Shown in pieces: positions 17,889-27,264 of a DNA stretch of 64,000 bases (its first letter is position 1; the number at the start of each line of letters is the position of its first letter). The notes beneath the pieces are model-generated. The model searched no databases. It was not told the DNA's origin and saw only the letters and a program-made list of their open reading frames with translations. The position numbers and the translations under genes are program-made. This DNA is from Microbacterium sp. BLY (GTDB lineage: Bacteria; Actinomycetota; Actinomycetes; Actinomycetales; Microbacteriaceae): assembly GCF_017939615.1 (NCBI RefSeq), contig NZ_JAGKSR010000001.1:2542001-2606000 (forward strand), in the 5' to 3' direction.

Positions 17889-19900
17889 GCCAGGTCCCCC
17901 GCCTTCAGCACCAGGGTGTGTGCCGCGATGGCGGCCGTGATGCGGCGCACGGCGTCGGCGACCGGGACGCCGTTCTCCTGCGTCCCGTCGCGGAAGCGGA
18001 ACGACACGGTGCCGGCGGCACGATCCTGCTCCCCCACGATGAGGATGACCGGGACCTTGGCCGTCGTGTGGGTGCGGATCTTCTTCTGCATGCGGTCGTC
18101 GGAGTGATCGACGTCGGCCCGCACGCCCGCCGCACGCAGCTGCGCGATGACGTCGTCCAGGTAGTCGCCGTACTGTTCGGCCACGGGCACGCCCACCACC
18201 TGGCTCGGGGCGAGCCAGAGCGGGAAGTCGCCGGCATAGTGCTCGAGGAGGATCGCGAAGAAGCGCTCGACGGAGCCGAGGAGCGCCCGGTGGATCATCA
18301 CGGGCCGGTGCTTCTGTCCGTCGGGACCGGTGTACTCCAGCTCGAAACGGTCGGGCTGGTTGAAGTCGAGCTGGATGGTCGACATCTGCCAGGTGCGGCC
18401 GATCGCGTCGCGTGCCTGCACCGAGATCTTCGGACCGTAGAAGGCCGCGCCTCCCGGATCAGCGACGAGCTCCAGCCCGGACTCGATGGCCACCTCGCGC
18501 AGCGTGTCGATCGCGGTCGACCACTGCTCGGGCTCGCCGAGGAACTTCGGGTTGCCCTCCTCGTTCGTCGAGAGCTCGAGGTAGAAGTCGTTGAGGCCGT
18601 AGTCGCGGAGCAGATCGAGCACGAGGTTCAGGTTGGTGGTGAGCTCCTCCTTGACCTGATCCTGCGCGACGTAGATGTGCGCGTCGTCCTGGGTCAGACC
18701 GCGCACGCGGGTGAGCCCCGAGAGCGTGCCGCTCTTCTCGTACCGGTAGACCGTGCCGAACTCGGCCAGACGCAGCGGGAGCTCCCGGTAGGAGCGACCG
18801 CGCGAGCGGAAGATGAGGTTGTGGAACGGGCAGTTCATCGGCTTCAGGTAGTAGTCCTGGCCCTGGCGGGTGACGTTGCCCTCGTCGTCGACGACCTCGT
18901 CGAGGTGCATCGGGGGGAACATGCCGTCCGCATAGGTCTGCAGGTGCCCCGACGTCATGAAGAGGTCCTTCTTCGTGATGTGCGGGCTGTTGACGAGGTC
19001 GTAGCCGTTGCGCAGCAGGTGCTTGCGCAGGTTCTCCTCGATCTCGTAGCGGATGATGCCGCCCTTGGGGTGGAACACCGCCAGTCCCGAGCCGATCTCG
19101 TCCGGGAAGGAGAACAGGTCCATCTCGGCGCCGAGCTTGCGGTGGTCGCGGCGCTCGGCCTCGGCGATGCGCTCCTGGTAGGCGCGGAGCTCGTCCTTCG
19201 TCGGCCATGCGGTGCCGTAGATGCGCTGCAGCTGCGGGTTCTTCTCGCTCCCCCGCCAGTACGCGGCGGCGATGCGGGTGAGGTCCCAGCCGTTGCCGAT
19301 CATGCGCGTGTTGGGCAGGTGCGGACCGCGGCAGAGGTCCTTCCAGACGACCTCGCCGTCACGGGTGGTGTTGTCGTAGATCGTGAGCTCGCCCTCGCCC
19401 ACCTCGACGGAGGCCCCCTCGGCGATCTCGGTGGATCCCTGGGCCCCTGAGCCTGCCGATGGGCCCTTGAGCCCGATGAGCTCGAGCTTGAACGGCTCGT
19501 CCGCGAGCTCCGCACGAGCCTCGTCGTCGGTCACGACGCGGCGGACGAAACGCTGGCCCTCGCGGACGATGCGCTGCATCTCCTTGGAGATCGCCTTGAT
19601 GTCCTCCGGCGTGAACGGGGTGTCGACGCCGAAGTCGTAGTAGAAGCCGTCGGTGATGGGCGGGCCGATGCCGAGGTTCGCCTGCGGGTTGATGCGCTGC
19701 ACCGCCTGGGCGAGCACGTGCGCGCTCGAGTGGCGCAGGATCCTCAGGCCGTCGGGGCTGTCGATCGTGACGGGCTCGACCTCGTCGGTGTCGGTGACGG
19801 TCGCAGCGAGGTCCTTGAGGACGCCGCCGACGCGCATGGCGACGACGTTTCGGTCAGGGAACAGGGCGAAGCCGTCGGTCGGCTGGGCGTTTTCAGGCAC
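17885..19900 (-). CDS. thrS: Threonyl-tRNA synthetase
   Basis: A 671-residue class II aminoacyl-tRNA synthetase. An N-terminal TGS-like region is followed by the editing domain (residues 55-240, [17 protein letters not shown]), the catalytic core ([16 protein letters not shown]; the zinc Cys in [45 protein letters not shown]) and an anticodon-binding domain from about 560. Residues 147-156 ([10 protein letters not shown]) look like an insertion from an intergenic repeat. The GTG start is taken because the TGS-like region begins just after it. Confidence 0.96.
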   Translation of the reverse strand: MPENAQPTDGFALFPDRNVVAMRVGGVLKDLAATVTDTDEVEPVTIDSPDGLRILRHSSAHVLAQAVQRINPQANLGIGPPITDGFYYDFGVDTPFTPEDIKAISKEMQRIVREGQRFVRRVVTDDEARAELADEPFKLELIGLKGPSAGSGAQGSTEIAEGASVEVGEGELTIYDNTTRDGEVVWKDLCRGPHLPNTRMIGNGWDLTRIAAAYWRGSEKNPQLQRIYGTAWPTKDELRAYQERIAEAERRDHRKLGAEMDLFSFPDEIGSGLAVFHPKGGIIRYEIEENLRKHLLRNGYDLVNSPHITKKDLFMTSGHLQTYADGMFPPMHLDEVVDDEGNVTRQGQDYYLKPMNCPFHNLIFRSRGRSYRELPLRLAEFGTVYRYEKSGTLSGLTRVRGLTQDDAHIYVAQDQVKEELTTNLNLVLDLLRDYGLNDFYLELSTNEEGNPKFLGEPEQWSTAIDTLREVAIESGLELVADPGGAAFYGPKISVQARDAIGRTWQMSTIQLDFNQPDRFELEYTGPDGQKHRPVMIHRALLGSVERFFAILLEHYAGDFPLWLAPSQVVGVPVAEQYGDYLDDVIAQLRAAGVRADVDHSDDRMQKKIRTHTTAKVPVILIVGEQDRAAGTVSFRFRDGTQENGVPVADAVRRITAAIAAHTLVLKAGDLA
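19440..19466. repeat. Copy of the intergenic palindromic repeat inside thrS
   Basis: The plus-strand sequence here begins TGGGCCCCTGAGCCTGCCGA and matches the intergenic copy at 17256 at about 21 of 26 positions. On the coding strand it encodes PSAGSGAQ, much like the PSTGSGTQ read from the usual repeat. It sits in a loop of the editing domain. Confidence 0.6.
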
Positions 19901-19958
19901 TGATCACTCCATCTGGGTCTGGATCTAGGCTACTCGTCCGTTCGCAGGTCGCCGACCG

Positions 19959-20318
19959 TCACGCGGCGCTTTCCGGCAGCGAATCCGTAGCGGCCGGGGC
20001 GAAGATGATGATCGCCGCTCCGGCCAGTGCCACGACGGATCCGATCACATCCCAGGAGGTGGGACGGAAGCCGTCGACGATGACGCCCCAGGCGAGGGAC
20101 CCGGCGATGAAGATCCCGCCGTACGCGGCGAGGACCCGCCCGAAGTTCGCATCCGGCTGGAGCGCCGCGATGAAGCCGTAGGCGCCGAGGGCCATGACCC
20201 CGAGGACCGCGAACAACCACCCGCGGTCTTCCTTCACCGCCTGCCAGATGAGCCAGGCACCGCCGATCTCGGCGACGGCGGCGAGGACGAAGAGGACGGC
20301 GATGCGCAGCACGGTCAT
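19959..20318 (-). CDS. YnfA family small membrane protein (UPF0060)
   Basis: A 119-residue protein with four predicted membrane helices. The family pattern is clear: [17 protein letters not shown] near the start, [20 protein letters not shown] in the centre, and [21 protein letters not shown]. YnfA proteins resemble small multidrug transporters; some are reported as drug efflux pumps, but the substrate here is unknown. It is a single gene between thrS and the divergent DoxX gene. Confidence 0.9.
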   Translation of the reverse strand: MTVLRIAVLFVLAAVAEIGGAWLIWQAVKEDRGWLFAVLGVMALGAYGFIAALQPDANFGRVLAAYGGIFIAGSLAWGVIVDGFRPTSWDVIGSVVALAGAAIIIFAPAATDSLPESAA

Positions 20319-20368
20319 CGCCTCAGTGTGGCATCAGCGGTGTCCGACGGGGGCGGTAGCGTGGGCGC

Positions 20369-20746
20369 ATGACACGGACGATCGGCCGCTGGCTCCTCGC
20401 TCTCGCCCTCGGGGTGATGGGCGTGCTGCACTTCACGCAGACACGCGGGTTCCGGGTGGTCGTTCCCGACTGGGCGACCGCCTTCACCCGGATGGACAAG
20501 GACACGATCGTCCTGGCGTCGGGGGCAGCCGAGGTCGCGCTCGCGGCGGGGCTGGTGGCGTTGCCCCGCGAGCGCCGACGCGTGGGATGGGCCACGGCGG
20601 GTTTCTTCGCCGCGGTCTTCCCCGGCAACTGGTACCAGTGGCGCACCGGGCGGTCGACTCCCGGACTCGACACGGACCGGCGGCGGTTCGGCCGCCTGTT
20701 CCTGCAACCTCTGCTGATCGCCTGGGCCCTGTGGGCGACCCGATGA
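20369..20746 (+). CDS. DoxX-like small membrane protein
   Basis: A 125-residue protein with four hydrophobic segments and the pattern of DoxX/MauE-like proteins (VMGVLHFTQ, ASGAAEVALAAGLV, FFAAVFPGNWYQW). The family is linked in some bacteria to redox or sulfur metabolism; the role here is unknown. Its stop overlaps the photolyase start by 4 bp (ATGA), so the two are co-translated. Confidence 0.7.
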   Translation: MTRTIGRWLLALALGVMGVLHFTQTRGFRVVVPDWATAFTRMDKDTIVLASGAAEVALAAGLVALPRERRRVGWATAGFFAAVFPGNWYQWRTGRSTPGLDTDRRRFGRLFLQPLLIAWALWATR

Positions 20747-22095
20747 CCTCGCCCTCGATCGTCTGGTTCCGCGACGATCTCCGCCTGGCCGACAACCCCG
20801 CGCTGCGTGCCGCCGTCGAGCGCGACGAACCGGTCGTCGCGCTCTTCGTCCTCGACGAGGAATCCCTCGGCATCCGTCCGCTGGGCGGCGCGGCACGCTG
20901 GTGGCTGCATCACTCGCTGGCCTCGCTCGCCGGACGGCTGCGCGAGAAGGGGGCGACGCTGGTACTGCGGCGCGGGCCGGCCGACCGGGTCGTGCGGGAA
21001 CTGGTGGCGGAGTCCGGGGCGGGCGCCGTCTTCTGGAATCGCCGATACGGAGCGGCCGGGCGCGGGATCGATGCCGGACTGAAGACGGCGTTGCGGGGCG
21101 ACGGGCTCACGGTGTCGTCGTTCGCGGGCGCCCTTCTGCACGAGCCCTGGACGGTCACGACCGGGAGCGGCACACATTATTCGGTCTTCACGCCGTTCTG
21201 GCGGGCCTGTCTGGCCCTTCCGGCCCCGCGCGCCCCCCTCCCGGAACCCCGGGAGCTCCGCGGCACGCACACTCGACTCACCTCCGACGCGCTGGATGAC
21301 TGGGGTCTGCTGCCCACCTCACCGGACTGGGCGGGCGGGTTGCGCGACACGTGGGAGCCCGGCGAGCCCGCCGCGCGCCGCCGGCTGCAGCGCTTCCTCG
21401 CCGAAGACCTCCGAACGTATGATCGCGCTCGCGACACCCCGGCCGCCGGCGCCACCTCCCGACTGTCTCCCCGTCTGCGCTGGGGCGAGCTCAGCCCCTT
21501 CACCGTGTGGCACGAGGCCGTCGGAGTCGACGGTGCCGGCGGATTCCTCTCGGAACTCGGCTGGCGGGAGTTCGCCTGGCACACGCTCTTCCACTTCCCC
21601 GACCTCGCGACGAAGAACCTGCGTCCGGAGTTCGACGCGTTCCCGTGGCCGCCGCTGGATCCCGCACGGCTGGACCGGTGGCAGCACGGGGAGACGGGCG
21701 TGCCCCTCGTCGACGCGGGCATGCGCGAGCTCTGGCACACGGGGTACATGCACAACCGGGTGCGGATGGTCACGGCATCCTTCCTCGTCAAGAACCTCCT
21801 CATCGACTGGCGGCTCGGCGAGGAGTGGTTCTGGGACACGCTGGTGGATGCCGACGACGCGAGCAACCCGTTCAACTGGCAGTGGGTCGCAGGCTCCGGC
21901 GCCGACGCCGCCCCCTACTTCCGCGTCTTCAATCCGGAACTGCAGGCCAAGAAGTTCGACGGCGAGGGGCAGTACATCGGACGCTGGGCCGCCGATGCCC
22001 CCACGGAGCCCCTCGTCGACCTCGGCGAGACGAGGAAAGCCGCGCTCGCCGCCTACGACACCATGAAGCGGTCGGCGCGCGCGCAGCGCGACTGA
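20743..22095 (+). CDS. phr: Deoxyribodipyrimidine photolyase
   Basis: A 450-residue class I cryptochrome/photolyase that repairs UV-induced pyrimidine dimers using light. The N-terminal antenna domain begins SIVWFRDDLRLADNPAL. The FAD-binding domain has TSRLSPRLRWGELSP, LGWREFAWHTLFHFP, MHNRVRMVTASFLVKNLL and DADDASNPFNWQWVAGSG. Length is normal. The ATG at 20743 is chosen because the fold starts there and it overlaps the DoxX stop. Confidence 0.95.
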   Translation: MTSPSIVWFRDDLRLADNPALRAAVERDEPVVALFVLDEESLGIRPLGGAARWWLHHSLASLAGRLREKGATLVLRRGPADRVVRELVAESGAGAVFWNRRYGAAGRGIDAGLKTALRGDGLTVSSFAGALLHEPWTVTTGSGTHYSVFTPFWRACLALPAPRAPLPEPRELRGTHTRLTSDALDDWGLLPTSPDWAGGLRDTWEPGEPAARRRLQRFLAEDLRTYDRARDTPAAGATSRLSPRLRWGELSPFTVWHEAVGVDGAGGFLSELGWREFAWHTLFHFPDLATKNLRPEFDAFPWPPLDPARLDRWQHGETGVPLVDAGMRELWHTGYMHNRVRMVTASFLVKNLLIDWRLGEEWFWDTLVDADDASNPFNWQWVAGSGADAAPYFRVFNPELQAKKFDGEGQYIGRWAADAPTEPLVDLGETRKAALAAYDTMKRSARAQRD

Positions 22096-22140
22096 CCTGC
22101 CCCTGCGGCCCGGCAGGCGGACGAGGACCGTGGCAGACTG

Positions 22141-22752
22141 GTGCCCGTGAGCCCGTCCCGCAAGCCCGCCGTCGTGCGCGGCTTCGCGACCTCGTCACTC
22201 GCCATCTTCGTCGCTCTGGCGGGTCACGTGACCGGCGGCGGCGAGATGCCGGGGGCCCTGGGGATCCTCGTCCCTTGGGTCTTCGCGTTCATGGCCAGCG
22301 TGCTCCTCGCCGGCCGGACGCTCTCGCTCGCCCGCCTCACCGTGTCGGTCGCGCTGAGCCAGTTCCTCTTCCACACGCTCTTCGTCCTCGGCACGGTCTC
22401 CCCCTCCGGTGCCCCGGCGCGCCACGTGCACGGCGCCCCGCTCGTCCTCCCCGCCGGTGACGGCACGATGGCAGCCGTACCGGCGGACGCCTCGATGTGG
22501 GTCGGCCACACGCTGGCCGCGCTCCTCACCGTCGCGGCGCTCTACCGCGGTGAGCGCTTGCTCGGAACGATCCGCGACCTCGCCGTCCGCCTGGCCCGGT
22601 GGGTCCGGCGGCGCGCGGACGTGGTGCTCTCCCCCCGTCCCGTCGACGCCGGGCGGTACAGCACGGGGTACTTTGTCGTCCGGACGGCCCGCAGCCGCCG
22701 ACTCCTCGCTCCTCTTCTCGGACGCGCCCCGCCCTCTCTCGCCGCGCTCTGA
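22141..22752 (+). CDS. Hypothetical membrane protein upstream of copC
   Basis: A 203-residue protein with about four hydrophobic helices (SSLAIFVALAGHVTGGGEM, LVPWVFAFMASVLLAG, ALSQFLFHTLFVLG, WVGHTLAALLTVAALY), several His residues in loops (ARHVHGAP), and a basic cytosolic tail. Proteins of this layout often sit beside copC in actinobacteria. GTG codons at 22141 and 22147 are both possible; no ribosome-binding site precedes them and a CAGACT lies just upstream, so a leaderless start is likely. A metal role is inferred from context only. Confidence 0.6.
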   Translation: MPVSPSRKPAVVRGFATSSLAIFVALAGHVTGGGEMPGALGILVPWVFAFMASVLLAGRTLSLARLTVSVALSQFLFHTLFVLGTVSPSGAPARHVHGAPLVLPAGDGTMAAVPADASMWVGHTLAALLTVAALYRGERLLGTIRDLAVRLARWVRRRADVVLSPRPVDAGRYSTGYFVVRTARSRRLLAPLLGRAPPSLAAL

Positions 22753-22863
22753 TCCGCACTCACGGCCACCGGTCGTGGCGTGCGACCTCGCGCTGTCGTC
22801 TGCGACGCGCGCTCGAACGCAGGAATCCACGTCGCTCGGCGACGTCTGAAGAGAGGCTCTTCC

Positions 22864-23478
22864 ATGTCCCCTGTCCGCAGATTCGCGGCCGGGGCGGTGG
22901 TGGCAGCCGTCGCGGTCCTCGCGACGGCCGCTCCCGCGACCGCCCACGATCAACTCATCGACAGCAGTCCCACCGACGGAGAGCGGCTCGAGGCGGCTCC
23001 CGAGAACATCACCATGACGTTCTCCGGAGAACTCCTCGTCCTCGACTCCTCTACCGCCGGTGCCACCGTCCTCGTCGTCGACGCGGCGGGTGAGGACTGG
23101 GCCACGGGTGCGGTGGAGGTGCGCGGGAGGAACGTCACCGCCGCGCTCGCTGCCGACATGCCCGAAGGTGGCTACCAGGTCCGCTGGCAGGTCGTCTCCG
23201 AAGACGGGCATCCCATCGCCGGAGTCATCCCGTTCGCGATCGGCGACGCCGCTCCGCTGGAGACGACAGGTCAGCCGGCGGCGACGCCGCCCGCCGCCGG
23301 GGACACGGCGGACACACCTCCTCAGAATGCCGACGAGGCCGGTGACCCGATCCGGGTCCTGCTCATCGGCGGAGCGGGCGCGGCACTCGCCGTCGCCGTC
23401 TTCGCCCTCCTCCTCCGCCGCCGTCGCGCGGCCGCCGTGCTGCCGGAATCCGGCGATGACACGGCAGACAACTCGTGA
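22864..23478 (+). CDS. copC: Copper resistance CopC-domain protein, membrane anchored
   Basis: A 204-residue exported protein. A signal peptide ends near ATAHD, leaving a His that in CopC proteins is the N-terminal copper ligand. The CopC beta-sandwich covers about residues 28-130 (SSPTDGERLEAAPENITMTF through YQVRWQVVSEDGHPIAGVIPF, with the second ligand His in DGHP). A Pro/Ala-rich linker leads to a C-terminal helix and an Arg-rich anchor. The ATG at 22864 is preferred because it directly precedes the signal peptide. It is followed closely by the PCu(A)C gene. Confidence 0.88.
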   Translation: MSPVRRFAAGAVVAAVAVLATAAPATAHDQLIDSSPTDGERLEAAPENITMTFSGELLVLDSSTAGATVLVVDAAGEDWATGAVEVRGRNVTAALAADMPEGGYQVRWQVVSEDGHPIAGVIPFAIGDAAPLETTGQPAATPPAAGDTADTPPQNADEAGDPIRVLLIGGAGAALAVAVFALLLRRRRAAAVLPESGDDTADNS

Positions 23479-23489
23479 AAGGCCACACC

Positions 23490-24020
23490 ATGAACATCCG
23501 CACCTCCCTCCCCCGCTTCGGCGCGATGATCGCCCTCTCGCTCCTCGCCCTCACCGGCTGCACGGCACCGACGGCCGCGACGCCGACGGACACCCCGGCC
23601 GCGGATGCCCTCCGCATCGACGATGCCTGGGTCAAGTCCGCGGACGAGGGCATGTCGGCGGCTTTCGGCACGCTCGTCAACGAGAGCGACGAGGACGTGA
23701 CCGTGACGGCGGTCTCGTCCGCTGCATCGCCGATGATCGAACTGCACGAGACCGTCGAGAACGACGCCGGCGAGATGGTGATGCGCGAGATCGCTGGCGG
23801 TTTCGTCGTCCCGGCCGGCGGCCGCCTCACCCTCGAGCCCGGTGGCGACCACATCATGATGATGGACCTCGCCGCGCCGCTCCGCGCCGGTGACGAGGTC
23901 TCCTTCACCATGACCATGTCGGACGACTCCACGGTCGACTTCACCGCGCCGGTGAAGGACTACTCGGGTGCCAACGAGAACTACGACGGCGGCGACGAGC
24001 ACGACGGCATGGACCACTGA
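23490..24020 (+). CDS. PCu(A)C periplasmic copper chaperone, lipoprotein
   Basis: A 176-residue lipoprotein: the signal sequence ends in the lipobox LTGC. The PCu(A)C domain spans about residues 40-150 with the copper-binding pattern H...M...HxM (IELHETVEN, then EMVMREI, then GGDHIMMMDL). The tail is acidic and His-rich (GGDEHDGMDH). Such proteins deliver Cu(I) to cytochrome oxidase or other copper enzymes outside the membrane. AAAGG precedes the chosen ATG. The stop shares a base with the next start (TGATG). Confidence 0.9.
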   Translation: MNIRTSLPRFGAMIALSLLALTGCTAPTAATPTDTPAADALRIDDAWVKSADEGMSAAFGTLVNESDEDVTVTAVSSAASPMIELHETVENDAGEMVMREIAGGFVVPAGGRLTLEPGGDHIMMMDLAAPLRAGDEVSFTMTMSDDSTVDFTAPVKDYSGANENYDGGDEHDGMDH

Positions 24021-25246
24021 TGCCCACAACCGATGCGAGCTCTCGTACCGGGCGTCGTGGTTCGACCCGGCGGCAGTTCCTCCTCGGAGGGGCCGTCGCC
24101 GGTGTCGGGGCCGCGGTCGCGGTGGGTGCGGATCTCGCCCTCAACAGCCGAGGCGCGGACACACCGGACGCTTCCCGGGCCCTGAACGGCGACCTCACCG
24201 TCGCATTCCACGGCACCCACCAGGCCGGCATCGCCACCGATGCGCAGGCGCACGGGTCTTTCGTCGCGCTCGACCTCCGACCCGAGGTCGACCGAGAATC
24301 GCTGCGGAGGATCCTGCGGATCCTCACGGACGACGCGGCTCGGCTCACTGAGGGACGGGCGGCGCTCGCGGACTCGGAACCGGAACTCGCGGCCGCCCCG
24401 GCGCGGCTGACCGTCACGTTCGGCTTCGGACCGGGGCTCGTGGCGCGGGCGGGAGGTACGGGACCCTCGTGGCTCGCTCCGCTCCCGGCGTTCCGCGTCG
24501 ATCGCCTACGGCCGGAGTTCTCGGACGGGGACCTGCTCCTCCAGATCGGCGCGGACGACCCCCTCACCGTCGCCCATGCCCAGCGGATGCTGCTGAAGGA
24601 TGCGCGGGGGTTCGCGACCGTCCGGTGGATCCAGCAGGGCTTCCGCCGCGCGCACGGTACCGAGCGCGCCGGGACGACCATGCGCAACCTCTTCGGTCAG
24701 GTCGACGGCACGAGCAATCCGCAGCCGGGGACCGAGGATTTCGCGCGCGTCGTCTGGAGCGACGACGGCTGGCTGACCGGAGGCACGGGCATGGTGCTCC
24801 GCCGCATCCGGATGGACCTCGACGGGTGGGACCGCCTGGATCGGAGCGGGCGCGAGGCGTCCGTGGGGCGGACGCTCCGCGAGGGAGCGCCGCTGACCGG
24901 GACAGCGGAGTTCGATGAGCCGGACTTCGACGCGACCACGGCCATCGGCTTCCCGGTCATCCCCGCGTTCGCGCATATCCGGCGGGCGCGCGGCGACGGC
25001 ACGGAGCGCATCTTCCGCCGGGCGTACAACTACGACGAACGTCCGGCCGGTAGTGAGGTGTCGGAGTCCGGATTGCTCTTCGTCGCCTTCCAGGCGGACG
25101 TCGCGCGCCAGTTCCTCCCCATGCAGCGGCGATTGGATGAACTCGATCTGCTGAACGAGTGGACCGTCCCGATCGGGTCGGCGGTCTTCGCCGTCCCGCC
25201 GGGGTGCGCGGCCGGCGGGTACATCGGAGAGACCCTCCTCGACTGA
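24020..25246 (+). CDS. Tat-exported DyP-type heme peroxidase
   Basis: A 408-residue dye-decolourising peroxidase. The N-terminus has a twin-arginine signal (TRRQFLLGGAVAG). The DyP core has the distal GxxDG motif (LFGQVDGTSNP), the likely heme-ligand His in PAFAHIRRAR, and RIFRRAYNYD with the catalytic Arg region. It is co-translated with the PCu(A)C gene. In Streptomyces lividans a DyP (DtpA) is encoded with ECuC and Sco and functions in copper-enzyme maturation; this operon has the chaperone and DyP but no Sco. An EfeB-like iron role is less likely because efeU and efeO are absent. Confidence 0.92.
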   Translation: MPTTDASSRTGRRGSTRRQFLLGGAVAGVGAAVAVGADLALNSRGADTPDASRALNGDLTVAFHGTHQAGIATDAQAHGSFVALDLRPEVDRESLRRILRILTDDAARLTEGRAALADSEPELAAAPARLTVTFGFGPGLVARAGGTGPSWLAPLPAFRVDRLRPEFSDGDLLLQIGADDPLTVAHAQRMLLKDARGFATVRWIQQGFRRAHGTERAGTTMRNLFGQVDGTSNPQPGTEDFARVVWSDDGWLTGGTGMVLRRIRMDLDGWDRLDRSGREASVGRTLREGAPLTGTAEFDEPDFDATTAIGFPVIPAFAHIRRARGDGTERIFRRAYNYDERPAGSEVSESGLLFVAFQADVARQFLPMQRRLDELDLLNEWTVPIGSAVFAVPPGCAAGGYIGETLLD

Positions 25247-25253
25247 GGCGGGA

Positions 25254-26006
25254 TCAGTGGGGTCCGCGTCGTCGCGCGGCGGCGACCGCGGGCCCCACGC
25301 CGTCGAGGATGGGAGCCCCATGACCGGGGAGGACCACCCGCGCCCCCGTGCGCGCCAGCGTGTCCAGTGAGTCCATCGCCTCCGCGGTATCGGCCGTCGC
25401 CGCCCTGGCGACGATCTGCGGCCCTGCCTCCCCCGTGTACGGGTCGAGCGTCACGAGGGCGTCGCCCGCGACGAGCACCCCGGTGTCCGGGAAGAAGTAG
25501 GCGCAGTGTCCCGCCGTGTGCCCGGGTGTCCACAGGGCCAGCGGAGTGCCCGGGGCGTCGACGGGGTGTTCGTGCGTCACGCGAGGCTGCGCCTCGACGC
25601 CGCGGACGTTCAGCGCCCCGGCGAGTGCCATCCGCGTGATGGGCGGGATGCCCCGCGGATGAGTGAGCACGTACGGGACCCGAGGGGCGGCCGGACGATA
25701 CCGGTACGGATGACGGGCCAGCTCCGCGTCCCGCGGGTGGACGAACACCGACACGCCCTCCGCCCGCAGCCCGCGGGCGACGCCGACATGATCGAAGTGC
25801 CCGTGCGTCAGCACGACCGCGTCGATGTCGGCCTCGTCCGCGCCCAGATGACCGAGGAGGACGCGCAGCACTCCTCTGCTCCGCGGCAGCCCGGCGTCGA
25901 ACAGGGTCATCCCGTCCGCGGTCTTCACGAGATAGCAGTTGACGTCCGCCACCCCGATGCCGAAGAAGCCCGGCACCACCTCGGTCCACCGTCGCCCTGT
26001 ACTCAT
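25254..26006 (-). CDS. MBL-fold metallo-hydrolase
   Basis: A 250-residue metallo-beta-lactamase-fold enzyme. The dinuclear metal-binding motif is THGHFDH, with further ligands in PGHTAGHCA, AGDAL and the final LPGHG. The substrate cannot be told from the sequence; the layout resembles glyoxalase II or lactonase-like members. Its start overlaps the stop of the DUF6098 gene by 4 bp (ATGA). Confidence 0.88.
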   Translation of the reverse strand: MSTGRRWTEVVPGFFGIGVADVNCYLVKTADGMTLFDAGLPRSRGVLRVLLGHLGADEADIDAVVLTHGHFDHVGVARGLRAEGVSVFVHPRDAELARHPYRYRPAAPRVPYVLTHPRGIPPITRMALAGALNVRGVEAQPRVTHEHPVDAPGTPLALWTPGHTAGHCAYFFPDTGVLVAGDALVTLDPYTGEAGPQIVARAATADTAEAMDSLDTLARTGARVVLPGHGAPILDGVGPAVAAARRRGPH

Positions 26007-26503
26007 TCCCGATCCTCCCCATCGTCGGCGGGTCCGCGGCCCGCATCGAAGCTGCGCTCGTAGCGGTCCCTGGCCTCGGCCAGCACGTGCTCGTCGATGA
26101 CGGCGATGGGCTCCACATCACGAAGCAGAGGCTCGCAGTCGGGCCCCCGACCGCAGTGCTCCCCGCGGAGGACCCAGGCGATGCGCTGCGGGTCCTTCTC
26201 CGCCAGGTGACGGTACTGACAGAGCTGACGCGCGAGCCAGTCCTCCAGCGGACGTGTCCACCAGCGTTCGGCGTCCAGAGGATTGACGGAGAGACCGGGG
26301 AGCTCGAGTCCGCTCTCGGTGTCGATGCTGGAACGGCGGGAGTCCGCATCCGGACCCTCCGAGTAGCGGACGTGCAGGCCCGGGCACGCCCGGACGACCG
26401 CGGCCAGCTGCGCCAGATGATCGATGCGCCGAAGACCGGTCGCGGCATCCCGGCCGGATGCGGTGTCGGGTCCGCAGGTGCGGTCGAGTGCGGCGTCTGT
26501 CAT
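26003..26503 (-). CDS. DUF6098 family protein
   Basis: A 166-residue soluble protein matching a family I recall as DUF6098: LHVRYSEGPDADSRRSS, then LELPGLSVNPLDAERWW, RPLEDWLARQLCQYRHL, and WVLRGEHCGRGPDCEPLL. No catalytic motif is evident. It is the first gene of a two-gene unit with the MBL-fold hydrolase. Confidence 0.65.
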   Translation of the reverse strand: MTDAALDRTCGPDTASGRDAATGLRRIDHLAQLAAVVRACPGLHVRYSEGPDADSRRSSIDTESGLELPGLSVNPLDAERWWTRPLEDWLARQLCQYRHLAEKDPQRIAWVLRGEHCGRGPDCEPLLRDVEPIAVIDEHVLAEARDRYERSFDAGRGPADDGEDRE

Positions 26504-26697
26504 GCCCTGAGAGTAAGAACGGGACCTCCGGTGCCGAGGGGGATTGACAACTCCCGCTTCCGCCGCCTCCCTCCCGCGCGGCGGGTCCTCGGCCGCGCGG
26601 GAATCTACCGCGCAGCCCCGGGCCGCGTCAATGGGGTCTCAGCGGCCCTGTGGCGGGTCCTACCGTCGGGCAACCGCACCACACCCTGGAGGGGAAA

Positions 26698-27180
26698 ATG
26701 AGCGACACCACCCGCACCGACCGCAGCACCCGTTATGCCGGCACACCCATTCAGAAGACGGCGTTGATCGTCGGAATCGTCTTCCTCGTCGTCGGCATCG
26801 CCGGGTTCATCCCCGGCCTCACGCATTCCGCCGAGCACCTGCACGGCGCAGGCGCCGACTCCGAGGCGTTGCTTCTCGGCGTCTTCCAGGTGTCCGTCCT
26901 GCACAACATCGTGCACCTTCTCTTCGCGGTCGCGGGCATCGCGCTCGCCGCCTCGCCGCGTGCCTCTCGCCTGTATCTGATCATCGGTGGGCTCGCGTAT
27001 CTCGTCGTCTGGCTCTACGGTCTCATCGCCGTCGGCAACGAACAGCTGAACTTCCTGCCGGTGAACAATGCCGACAACTGGCTGCACCTCGGCCTCGCGG
27101 TCGGCATGGTCCTGCTCGGCATCTTCGTCAGCCGCGAACCGCGCGTCCCGCAGAACGGCAGCGGCACCGCGCGGGTCTGA
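26698..27180 (+). CDS. DUF4383 four-helix membrane protein
   Basis: A 160-residue protein with four membrane helices separated by short loops: ALIVGIVFLVVGIAGFIPGL, VSVLHNIVHLLFAVAGIAL, YLIIGGLAYLVVWLYGLI and WLHLGLAVGMVLLGIFV. The NIVHLLFAVAGI and DNWLHLGLAVGM motifs define DUF4383. Its function is unknown. A GGAGGGG ribosome-binding site precedes the ATG. Confidence 0.85.
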   Translation: MSDTTRTDRSTRYAGTPIQKTALIVGIVFLVVGIAGFIPGLTHSAEHLHGAGADSEALLLGVFQVSVLHNIVHLLFAVAGIALAASPRASRLYLIIGGLAYLVVWLYGLIAVGNEQLNFLPVNNADNWLHLGLAVGMVLLGIFVSREPRVPQNGSGTARV

Positions 27181-27197
27181 CACCTCGCGCCCGTCGA

Positions 27198-27236
27198 GAA
27201 CGCCCCCTGCGCGCTGCGGCGTCGGAGGGGGCGTTC
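27198..27236. terminator. Bidirectional terminator hairpin
   Basis: GAACGCCCCCT and AGGGGGCGTTC are perfect 11-bp arms around a 17-base loop, located between the convergent DUF4383 and DUF7882 genes. Confidence 0.75.
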
Positions 27237-27264
27237 CTGGTGTGGCGGCGTCGAGCGCCGGGAC

